From Haloactinospora alba (GTDB taxonomy: Bacteria; Actinomycetota; Actinomycetes; Streptosporangiales; Streptosporangiaceae): a stretch of DNA of 64,000 nt. Position numbers and translations under genes: made by a program. Every line of letters begins with the position of its first letter. Position 1 is the stretch's first letter. The notes below the pieces were generated by a model. It was not told the DNA's origin, searched no databases, and saw nothing but the letters and a program-made list of their open reading frames with translations. Positions 52,543 through 59,965 of the stretch are shown here, piece after piece. The stretch spans positions 124,001 to 188,000 of the forward strand of contig NZ_VFQC01000001.1 in NCBI RefSeq assembly GCF_006717075.1, written 5' to 3'.

Positions 52543-53079
52543 CTACATGCCGACGAGGGCGCTCTCGCGGCCGGTGCTCTCGCTGCTGTAGATGTCGGAG
52601 ACGAGGTCGGCGAACTCCTGCTTGGAAAGGCTCCCGTTGCCGTTGGTGTCGAGCTCCTGGAACACGGAGTGGGAGTCGCCCTTGAGTCCCTGCGCCTTGG
52701 CGAACTTGGCGAACTCCTGCTCCGAGATGCTGCCGTCACCACTGGTGTCGGCCATGTCGAACAGGGCGTTGGTGATCGCGTCGGTGTAGGACCGGATCTC
52801 CGACTCGTCGGCGTTCATCCAGAACGTGATGTACTCGTCCTTGCTGACCTTGCCGTCCCCGTCGGAGTCCACGGAGCTCTTGATGGTGCTCCAGAGGTCC
52901 TCGAGGTTGCTGTCCAGCTCCTGGGCTTTCGGGCTGTTGCTCTCGTAGCCGAATTCGTCCAGGAGCGAGCTGAACACCCGGTGCACGTCATTGGCCTCGA
53001 TGTAGCCGTTCCCGTTGGAATCGAGAACCTTGAAGTCGGACTCGATCTTTTGCTGACGGGAATCAGATTCGTTGGCCAT
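52543..53079 (-). CDS. Calerythrin-like four-EF-hand protein
   Basis: A 178-residue cytosolic calcium-binding protein from ATG 53079 behind AGGAGGACC. Four EF-hand loops are visible: DSNGNGYIEAND (20-31), DSDGDGKVSKDE (71-82), DTSGDGSISEQE (111-122) and DTNGNGSLSKQE (144-155). All have Asp at position 1; the first ends in Asp instead of the usual Glu at position 12, which tends to weaken calcium binding or favour magnesium. The fold matches calerythrin/CabC of actinomycetes, linked to calcium buffering and development. It lies upstream of the biosynthetic operon with its own ribosome binding site. Confidence 0.93.
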   Translation of the reverse strand: MANESDSRQQKIESDFKVLDSNGNGYIEANDVHRVFSSLLDEFGYESNSPKAQELDSNLEDLWSTIKSSVDSDGDGKVSKDEYITFWMNADESEIRSYTDAITNALFDMADTSGDGSISEQEFAKFAKAQGLKGDSHSVFQELDTNGNGSLSKQEFADLVSDIYSSESTGRESALVGM

Positions 53080-54070
53080 TGTTTCGGTCCTCCTGCGGCT
53101 GTTTTCTGGTGGTCTGGAAACTCGGGGTTGCAACCCGGAAATATTCCTACCTCGATCCTGCCGGGCGCAGTCTAGCCAGGAAAGTTCTCCGTTTTCAACT
53201 TTCGGATAAAAGAACAATTGGTATGCGAGGCGCGGAAGAACGCTTTAATGGCAGCATTACGGAATTTTCCCTTGTGTGTGGTAAGGGTGGTTTCCGTGGT
53301 TTTGGTGGGGGTGGCACCGTTCCGTTGGCGGCCGCGGGCGCGCGGCGGGTGCCACGCGCGGTCTTGCGGGGCGGGCCGCTGGTGGCGCGGCGGGCGCCGC
53401 GCAGCCGTCCCGGATCGTGCGCCGGCCGCGAGCGGCCCTGGGCCCGGTGGGGAAGGAACCTCCGCGGGGCCGGGCGCCCGTTCGTCGGTACTGCCGGATC
53501 GTGCGCCGGCAGCGGCGCCCTGTTTCCCGCACCCGCCGCCTGATCGGGTGGCGACCATCCGCGCGCCGGGCCCGAACCGCCGTACCGAGCGCGACGCGGA
53601 CAGTGGAGAAGTACAATGACGCCGGAGAACGAACCCGGGCGTCCGTGGCCGTCACGCCTGCGGTGGGAAGGGGCTCCTGTACTGCACTGTCCCTGCACAT
53701 TTCAAGAGGTGACAGTGCGAAAGTACCGGTTTTTTGTGATTATGTGACACAGCTGCCCCCGACGTGCGGTACGTTTCATTTGGGCACGGGATTGTCTGAC
53801 CGTTTGGTTGGATTTCGGTTACCCCCGGTGTCTCCTGCGAATTCCCGCGAACACCGAGGGGAGGTTCGCGAGTGGAGTCACATTTTTCCAGGTCAGAAGG
53901 CATGATCGTGTTCGGTGCGCTCGGTACTTTTGTTACTGTTGAGAGCGAAATTTTGTGCTATGAGTAATATTTGGCACTCATGGCCATTAAAATCCGAAAC
54001 TTGTCTTGTGCGTGGTCTGTCCGATCCGTCATCGTTGAAGGGCCAGGCACGCAACACCAGGAGGTGCGCT
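53080..54070. other. Long intergenic region, no convincing gene
   Basis: About 990 bases. The middle is extremely GC-rich, with overlapping Arg/Pro/Ala-rich frames on both strands and no ribosome binding sites. The right part (53700-54060) is distinctly AT-richer and probably holds the promoter of the small secreted peptide. A 14-base stretch, GGATCGTGCGCCGG, occurs twice about 93 bases apart (near 53412 and 53505). Confidence 0.45.
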
Positions 54071-54205
54071 GTGTTCACGAGAATCTGTGCGATAGCGGCA
54101 ATTTCCGTAGCGGCGCTGTTCGGTGCTGCCCTGCCCGCTGGCGCGGAGGGCGCATCCGCTCCCACCACCACGTCGGCTGACACCGGCTGGAGCTGGCAGC
54201 AGTAG
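54071..54205 (+). CDS. Small secreted peptide
   Basis: A 44-residue protein from GTG 54071 with an excellent ribosome binding site, AGGAGGTG, 5 nt upstream. Residues 1-25 are a signal peptide (MFTRICAIAAISVAALFGAA, then LPAGAEG), leaving a mature peptide of about 19 residues, rich in Ser, Thr and Ala and ending DTGWSWQQ. The frame can be extended upstream without a ribosome binding site, so the short form is preferred. The conserved-looking Trp-rich end suggests a defined role, but no family is recognised. Confidence 0.65.
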   Translation: MFTRICAIAAISVAALFGAALPAGAEGASAPTTTSADTGWSWQQ

Positions 54206-54357
54206 TTCCGATGCGCCGGTCCGGGAACCGGCCCGTGGCCGAGGCAGGGAACCAGCACCCGCTGCCCCGGCCACGGTGGTTCCCCAACCGGTCGGGCGGG
54301 TAGGACGCCACTGCCGTCCTACCGCCCACACCCTCGACGAGAGGGAGGTTCTCCGCC

Positions 54358-54927
54358 GTGTCGGACACTGCGCACACCCCCGGCGGCTACGACCCCCGGA
54401 ACCGTGGCGAGTCCGGGCGCGGTTACGAGTACCCGCCGCCGACACACGCCACGGGCGGGTACCACTACCCCGACGTCCCTCCGCCCGGTGAACCACGCCC
54501 GTCCGAACCCGAACGGGAGGACGAGCGGCGGGAGGAGCCGGTGGCGGCCGCGCGTTTCCACCGGCAGACACGCGCGAGGAGCAAGCAGATCCCGGCGCTG
54601 CGGCAGCAGCGGCCCTGGCGGTTGCTCGTCGTCACGGTACTGTTCGTCATGGCGGTGGGAAGCTGGGCCGAGGCCGTGTCCCCCCTCGTCCGGGCGTTCG
54701 CCCACGTCGGGTTCTGGGCGGCGCTCGCCCTGGCGGCGCTGGCGACGGTGTACCGGGAACGGCGCAACGGCTGGCCCCCCGCCGCCCGCTGGCCGTGGCC
54801 CACCGCCGCCGTGCTCGGGACGATCCTCGCCGAGGTCCTCGTGCTCACGGTCGGCCCCTCCACCGTCATGGTCGGCTCGGTCGTCGTGCTCGCCCTGGGC
54901 CTGTTCCTGGCCCTCATGTTCGGCTGA
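54358..54927 (+). CDS. Four-helix membrane protein of unknown function
   Basis: A 189-residue protein starting at GTG 54358 (GAGGGAGG upstream). The N-terminal 80 residues are hydrophilic and disordered, with Tyr-Pro-Gly motifs (GYEYPPPTHATGGYHYPD). Four hydrophobic segments follow: LLVVTVLFVMAVGSWAEA, FWAALALAALATVY, TAAVLGTILAEVLVLT and VMVGSVVVLALGLFLALM. It lies next to the small secreted peptide and a G/C-rich hairpin. I do not recognise a family. Confidence 0.7.
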   Translation: MSDTAHTPGGYDPRNRGESGRGYEYPPPTHATGGYHYPDVPPPGEPRPSEPEREDERREEPVAAARFHRQTRARSKQIPALRQQRPWRLLVVTVLFVMAVGSWAEAVSPLVRAFAHVGFWAALALAALATVYRERRNGWPPAARWPWPTAAVLGTILAEVLVLTVGPSTVMVGSVVVLALGLFLALMFG

Positions 54928-55158
54928 GCAGCATCCGGCCAGGCGGAACCGGGACCCCGGACGTGTCGGGTGCGGCGCTTCCGGACGGAAAACGGTCTGC
55001 CTTCCGGGCGCGCGAACGGCATGCGAGAGCGAGCCGTGCTTCCGGGGTGAATCGCGGCCGCCTGCGGTACACGAACCATGACTCCCGGTAGCCTCCGGGG
55101 TCGTCCGCGGATGCCGCCGCAGGACGCGGCCGCCGGACGGGGCCGGGTGGCCGCGTTG

Positions 55159-55476
55159 TTAGGTGGCCTCGTCGTCGAACGGGGGGCGTTTCCCGTTCAG
55201 TTGGGACGTGGCCCGTTTACCCGGCGACTCCTCGTCGTCGGCTTCCCAGAAGTGCTTCTGGACGAAACGTTTCGGGTTGAGGTCCTGCACGTCGAGGTTC
55301 GAGAACTCCGGACCCAGCCCCTCCTGCAGGTCGCTCTTCGCGCTGTCCGCCATCCTGCGCAACTGGCGCAGCATCCGCCCGGCCTGCGCCGCAGCCTTGG
55401 GCAGCTGGTCCGGGCCGAAGACCAGGAGTCCGAGTACACCGAGGACGATGAACTCGCTTACTCCGATGTTGAACAT
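55159..55476 (-). CDS. tatB: Twin-arginine translocase subunit TatB
   Basis: A 105-residue protein from ATG 55476 behind GGAGGACG. It has one N-terminal membrane helix with the TatA/B signature (MFNIGVSEFIVLGVLGLLVF, then GPDQLPK), an amphipathic helix (AAAQAGRMLRQLRRMADSAK) and an acidic tail. The Glu in the helix (position 8) and the longer amphipathic region favour TatB over TatA. It should work with TatC for export of folded proteins. Confidence 0.88.
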   Translation of the reverse strand: MFNIGVSEFIVLGVLGLLVFGPDQLPKAAAQAGRMLRQLRRMADSAKSDLQEGLGPEFSNLDVQDLNPKRFVQKHFWEADDEESPGKRATSQLNGKRPPFDDEAT

Positions 55477-55690
55477 GTACGTCCTCCCGCGGCCCGTCGT
55501 GGCCGGCTCGCCTCCCTCGCAGATTAACCGCTCGTGGTGGGTGAGCGGACAGCGGGCCACGCCGGAACGGTCCCGGCGCCCCACTGCCGCCGTATTCCGG
55601 GCGCTCGCCGATGCGCCCACGGGGCTGGTATTAGGGTTGGTGAGGCTCATAGGGCGCTGACGCCAGACGCTGTGGTGCGGGGGGATACCG

Positions 55691-56563
55691 GTGGTGGAAG
55701 GCACGCTGCGGGCCCGGGTGTCCCGGGTCGTGGACGCGCAGTGGTTCCAGAACACGATCATCACGGTGATCGTACTCAACGCCGTCGCGCTGGGTGTGGA
55801 GACCTACCGGGACGAGATCGAGGGCGGTGACGCCCTCTTCGCCACCGCGGAACACCTCTTCGTGGCGTTTTTCACGTTCGAACTGGCGTTGAAGCTCTAC
55901 GCCCGCGGACCCTCGTTCTTCCGCGACCCGTGGAACTGGTTCGACACCGCCGTCGTCGCGATCGCGCTGGTTCCCTCCTCCGGGAGCTTCTCCGTGCTGC
56001 GGCTGCTGCGCATCCTGCGCATCCTGCGGCTCATCAGCGTGATGCCGCAGATGCGGGTGATCGTCTCGGCCCTGTTCCGGTCCGTCCCCGGCCTGGGAAC
56101 CGTCATCGGCCTGCTGCTGATCATCGTCTACACCGGGGCGGTGCTCGGCGAGAAGATGTTCCACGAGACCGACCCCGAACGGTTCGGTGACCTCGGAACG
56201 ACGCTGTACAGCATGTTCATCCTGCTGACCACCGAGGACTGGCCCGACGTGGCCGAACCGGTGCTCCAGCAGCACCCCATGGCCTGGATCTTCTTCGTCG
56301 GCTACATCGTGGTCAGCGCCTTCATCGTGCTCAACCTGGTCATCGGTGTGATCGTCACCTCGATGCAGCACGAGGTCAGCGAGGAACGCTGGGAGGAGGA
56401 CCAGGAACTGGAACTCCGCCAGCACGAGGCCGTCATGACCCAGTTGGAAACCCTCACCACACAGGTGACCCGGCTCAGCGCGGAGGTACGGGAACTCCGC
56501 GCCGCCAACGGCACCCTCGACACCCGGGAAGACGAGGACCTCTCCGACCCGCCGCGCGCGTGA
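55691..56563 (+). CDS. Bacterial voltage-gated cation channel
   Basis: A 290-residue single-domain six-helix channel of the NaChBac/BacNav family (GTG 55691). S1-S3 are recognisable (NTIITVIVLNAVALGVETY, FVAFFTFELALKLY, WNWFDTAVVAIALVP). S4 carries Arg every third residue (SVLRLLRILRILRLISVMP). The pore loop reads LLTTEDWPDV, with E182, D183 and D186 in place of the classic TLESW. After S6 (VLNLVIGVIVTSM) comes a coiled-coil neck (TQLETLTTQVTRLSAEVREL). The extra acidic residues in the filter suggest calcium permeability. Confidence 0.9.
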   Translation: MVEGTLRARVSRVVDAQWFQNTIITVIVLNAVALGVETYRDEIEGGDALFATAEHLFVAFFTFELALKLYARGPSFFRDPWNWFDTAVVAIALVPSSGSFSVLRLLRILRILRLISVMPQMRVIVSALFRSVPGLGTVIGLLLIIVYTGAVLGEKMFHETDPERFGDLGTTLYSMFILLTTEDWPDVAEPVLQQHPMAWIFFVGYIVVSAFIVLNLVIGVIVTSMQHEVSEERWEEDQELELRQHEAVMTQLETLTTQVTRLSAEVRELRAANGTLDTREDEDLSDPPRA

Positions 56564-56592
56564 CCCCCGCCGGTGCCCCAGCGGGCACACCG

Positions 56593-56621
56593 ACGGCCCC
56601 CGCCCGACGGGTGGGGGCCGT
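56593..56621. terminator. Bidirectional terminator
   Basis: ACGGCCCCCGCCC (593-605) pairs with GGGTGGGGGCCGT (609-621) with one G-T pair and a 3-nt loop, between the convergent channel and cold-shock genes. Confidence 0.7.
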
Positions 56622-56669
56622 GACACGACACGCATGCGGTGCGCCGCCTGGCGGCGGCTCACCGGTATG

Positions 56670-56873
56670 TCAGAGTGAACGGACGTTGGACGCCTGCGGG
56701 CCCTTCGGGCTCTGGGTGACCTCGAACTCCACCGCCTGGTTCTCTTCCAGGTTCCGGAAGCCGGTACCCGCGATCGCCGAGTAGTGCACGAACACGTCGG
56801 GACCACCACCGTCGACAGCGATGAACCCGAAACCCTTCTCAGAGTTGAACCACTTCACGGTGCCCTGAGCCAT
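56670..56873 (-). CDS. cspA: Cold-shock protein
   Basis: A 67-residue cold-shock domain: [18 protein letters not shown] carries RNP1 (KGFGFI) and [10 protein letters not shown] carries RNP2. It is a single-stranded nucleic-acid chaperone. The length and both RNP motifs are normal for the actinobacterial CspA group. The roughly 245-base leader upstream, with no gene, fits the long 5' UTR usual for csp genes. Confidence 0.96.
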   Translation of the reverse strand: MAQGTVKWFNSEKGFGFIAVDGGGPDVFVHYSAIAGTGFRNLEENQAVEFEVTQSPKGPQASNVRSL

Positions 56874-57089
56874 CTGCTCTCCCTTTGCGGACTGCTGCGG
56901 AACCGCACCCTGCTGGTTCCGGGTTGCCGAGCGCCCGCCTGGGGATCTCCGCCCACCGACCAGCGCCCACGTGAAGTTTCGCGAGGCGCCTGGGGCATCC
57001 GTGGAAACTACAACCGCAACCAGGCGTCAGCTTACCACCACGGAGTGGGCTGTGCCGAGACTCAACCCCCCGTGGCTGTGCTTTCCGCG

Positions 57090-57141
57090 GTCATAACAGC
57101 ACTGTCCGGAACAGGGCCAGCGTCCACCGAACAGGACCTAG
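57090..57141 (-). repeat. CTAG/GTCCTGTT repeat, copy D
   Basis: Minus strand: the pmt stop TAG lies within CTAG (57138-57141) and is followed by GTCCTGTTCGGTGGACGC and then GGCCCTGTTCCGGACAG, a partial second copy. It is the closest copy to the family consensus. A terminator function for pmt is likely. Confidence 0.5.
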
Positions 57142-58793
57142 TCGGGCCCGGCGCTGCCGTAGATCCAGGTGTCGAACCACATCCGGTCCGACCACGCCTC
57201 GTACGGGATGGACTGGGCGCTCAGCACCGGGTACAGGTAGGTGAAGTTGGCGATGACCAGGAGCAGTACCACCCCGAACACCACACCGCCGGCGACGCGG
57301 GCCCACGGGGAGCGTCCGGGAACGGAACCGTCCGTACCGTCCGCGCTTCCCGCGCCCCTCTGGCCGATGACCAGCCCTATCGCCAGCACGATGGCCAACG
57401 CGAGGAACGGCAGCATCGGCAGGGCGTAGAACACGAACATCGTCCGGTCCGGGTAGGCGAACCACGGGAGCCATCCCGCGGCCGCGCCCAACAGCACGGC
57501 CCCGGCGCGCCAGTCCCGGTAGACCACCCACCAGACGAGCATCACCAGCAGCGCGACGATACCCAGCCACCACACGGCCGGGGTCCCGACTCCGAGGATC
57601 GCGCTGGAGCACGACGTGGCGTCGCAGTCGCTGCCCTCCCCGTCGTAGAAGAACGCCACCGGTATGCGCATGACGATCCAGTCCCAGGGTTTGGACGCGA
57701 AGTCGTGCGGCTCGGACAGCGAACTGTGGTACGACATGATCTCGGAGTGGTACGTGAACAGGCTGCGCAGCGCGTTCACCGGAGCCTGCAGCCAGCCGGG
57801 GGAGTCGGCCAGCGCCCCGGCGTGCTCGGCCCCCCACTGGCGGTTGTGGCCGCCGGAGGTGGTGAACCACCCGCTCCACGTGGCGAGGTACACCGCGGCC
57901 GCCACACCCACGGTCTGGAGGAACGCCGGCACCGCGTCGAACACGAACCAGCGACGCGCCACGTGCCGTTGACCGGTGGTGCGTCGGGCGCCGTAGTCCC
58001 ATGCCACGGTGAGCAGGCCGAACGCCGCGATGTAGAACAGCGCCGACCATTTCGTTCCGACCGCCAGGCCGAAACACACTCCCGCGGCGATCCGCCACCA
58101 GCGCATGCCGAGCCACCCGGACAGCGCCGCGCCCGAGTCGGCCAGACCGGCCAGCCTGGCCCGGGTGCGGTCCCGGTCCAGCACCAGGAACGCGAAACCG
58201 GCGAGGATCCAGAACGTGAGGAAGATGTCCAGCATCGCCAGCCGGCTCATCGTGAAGTGCAACCCGTCCAGCGCCATGATGAGCCCGGCGGCGCACCCCA
58301 GCACCCACGAGCGCGTCATCCGCGTCGCGACACGCACCAGGACCAGCACGGACAGGGTGCCCACGACGGCCGCGGCGAGGCGCCACCCCATGGGGGACAT
58401 GGAGGCGCCGAACGGCAGCACCCCCCACACCCAGTCGCCGAGAGCGATCATCCACTTGCCCAGCGGCGGGTGGACGACGAAGTCGCTGCCGCCCGTCCAG
58501 ATCGCCTGCTTCCCCTGGGCGAGGAGCTCGTCGGCGTTCTCGACCGTGCTGTGCTCGTAGCCGTAGTTCCACAGCGAGAACGCGTCCTTGGCGTAGTACG
58601 TCTCGTCGAAGTAGATACGCGCCGGCGTGCCGAGGTCGAGGAACCGCAGCGCCCCCGCGAACAGCGCGACCAGGACGGCGCCGAGCCAACCCGCCCAGGC
58701 CGGTCTGGGCATGGGCGGTACGAGCCGTGAGCGGAGGGGCGGTGCCGGCGGTGGGTGTGCCTCGGATTCGGCGGAAAGTGCGGTGGTGGTCAT
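57138..58793 (-). CDS. pmt: Protein O-mannosyltransferase (GT39)
   Basis: A 551-residue membrane enzyme that transfers mannose from polyprenyl phosphate to exported proteins. The first lumenal-type loop has the acidic pair in RIYFDETYYAKDAFSLW, then FVVHPPLGKWMIALGDW, the Pmt signature. About ten hydrophobic segments follow, and a large loop with HNRQWGAEHAG. It is divergent from rsmI, as in mycobacteria (the Rv1002c-Rv1003 arrangement), which supports the assignment. The stop codon lies in repeat copy D. Confidence 0.92.
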   Translation of the reverse strand: MTTTALSAESEAHPPPAPPLRSRLVPPMPRPAWAGWLGAVLVALFAGALRFLDLGTPARIYFDETYYAKDAFSLWNYGYEHSTVENADELLAQGKQAIWTGGSDFVVHPPLGKWMIALGDWVWGVLPFGASMSPMGWRLAAAVVGTLSVLVLVRVATRMTRSWVLGCAAGLIMALDGLHFTMSRLAMLDIFLTFWILAGFAFLVLDRDRTRARLAGLADSGAALSGWLGMRWWRIAAGVCFGLAVGTKWSALFYIAAFGLLTVAWDYGARRTTGQRHVARRWFVFDAVPAFLQTVGVAAAVYLATWSGWFTTSGGHNRQWGAEHAGALADSPGWLQAPVNALRSLFTYHSEIMSYHSSLSEPHDFASKPWDWIVMRIPVAFFYDGEGSDCDATSCSSAILGVGTPAVWWLGIVALLVMLVWWVVYRDWRAGAVLLGAAAGWLPWFAYPDRTMFVFYALPMLPFLALAIVLAIGLVIGQRGAGSADGTDGSVPGRSPWARVAGGVVFGVVLLLVIANFTYLYPVLSAQSIPYEAWSDRMWFDTWIYGSAGPD

Positions 58794-58876
58794 CTCGCTC
58801 TTAAAGTTAGGGCCGAAGATGGCGGAAGCTTACCGGGCAGTCGGGTCCGGGGCTAGGTCAACCGTAATGGTCGTGG

Positions 58877-59746
58877 ATGGGGTGGAACGTGTCCGGATGG
58901 GCCACTGTTGCGGAAGAGCCGGGGATTCTCACGCTCGCCGGCCTCCCCATCGGTAACCAGGAGGACGCACAGCCGCGCCTGCTGGAGGCGTTGCACAGCG
59001 CCCGGATCATCGCGGCGGAGGATACCCGCCGACTGCGCCGGTTCGCCTCCCGCGCAGGTGTCCGGCTCGGGGGAGAGGCGGGAGCCCGCGTGGTGTCCTA
59101 CTACGACGCCAACGAGAACCGCCGCGCGGGTGAACTCCTGGAGGAGCTGCGCGCGGGCAACGACGTGCTCATGGTGACCGACGCCGGGATGCCCGCCGTG
59201 TCCGACCCCGGATACCGGCTGGTGAACGCCTGCGCCGATGCGGGGGTGCCGGTGACCGCCATCCCCGGACCGTCGGCGGTCACCACCGCCCTCGCCCTGT
59301 CCGGGCTCCCCAGCGACCGGTTCTGTTTCGAGGGCTTCCCGCCCCGCAAGGGCCAGGCGGGCCGGTTCGCCGAACTGGCCCGGGAGAGCCGGACCCTGGT
59401 GTTCTTCGAGAGCCCCCGGCGCGTCGGCGCGACCCTGGCCGCCATGGCCGAGGCGTTCGGTGCCGACCGCAGGGCCGCGGTGTGCCGCGAGCTCACCAAG
59501 ACCCACGAGGAGGTGCGCCGCGGCACCCTGTCCGAACTCGCCTCTTGGGCGCGGGAGGTGCGCGGTGAGGTCACCGTGGTGGTGGCCGGGGCCGAGTCCC
59601 GGCCGGTGAGCCGCGACCCGGACGACCTCGCGGCCGCCGTCGCCGAACGGGAGGCCGGCGGTCTGAGCCGCAAGGACGCCGTCCAACAGGTCGCCGGGGA
59701 ACTCGGGGTGCCCAAACGCGAGGTGTACGACGCCGCGCACCGCTAG
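58877..59746 (+). CDS. rsmI: 16S rRNA C1402 2'-O-methyltransferase
   Basis: A 289-residue tetrapyrrole-methylase-fold enzyme. It shows ILTLAGLPIGNQEDAQPRLL, IIAAEDTRRLRRF, VLMVTDAGMPAVSDPGYRLV, the SAM-site IPGPSAVTTALALSGLPSDR, and FFESPRRVGATLAAM, in the order of RsmI. The ATG at 58877 lacks a good ribosome binding site; a GTG at 58889 with GGGGTGG upstream is equally plausible. The C-terminal LSRKDAVQQVAGELGVPKRE is the small helix-turn-helix of the family. The TAG stop opens repeat copy E. Confidence 0.93.
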   Translation: MGWNVSGWATVAEEPGILTLAGLPIGNQEDAQPRLLEALHSARIIAAEDTRRLRRFASRAGVRLGGEAGARVVSYYDANENRRAGELLEELRAGNDVLMVTDAGMPAVSDPGYRLVNACADAGVPVTAIPGPSAVTTALALSGLPSDRFCFEGFPPRKGQAGRFAELARESRTLVFFESPRRVGATLAAMAEAFGADRRAAVCRELTKTHEEVRRGTLSELASWAREVRGEVTVVVAGAESRPVSRDPDDLAAAVAEREAGGLSRKDAVQQVAGELGVPKREVYDAAHR

Positions 59747-59820
59747 GGCCTGTTCTTCGGACGCTCGTCCTGCTGCGCGGCGCTGGTCGCGCGGCTCGTG
59801 GCGAACAGTGCCCGCCACTC
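59743..59820 (+). repeat. CTAG/GTCCTGTT repeat, copy E
   Basis: CTAG at 59743-59746 contains the rsmI stop and continues GGCCTGTTCTTCGGACGC and TCGTCCTGCTGCGCGGCG, closely matching the left half of copy C. The end GCGAACAGTGCCC matches the right part of copy C, but the outer inverted end is not recognisable. Confidence 0.5.
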
Positions 59821-59965
59821 CTCGGAGCCGACGGGCGCGTGCGCGAGCGTCGGTGCCGCTCGCCACGGCCAGCGGCCGTCGAACGGGCCGCAGAGCGGCG
59901 GCCGGGCCCGTAACCGGACCCGGCCGCTGGGTGGTGGTCCCCGCGGCGCGGGGACGGTACACGAG

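Noticed and set aside
53172-53698. Frames of 128-167 codons on both strands in the GC-rich gap.
   Set aside because: Composition is Arg/Pro/Ala-heavy as expected from GC-rich non-coding DNA, and no start signals exist.
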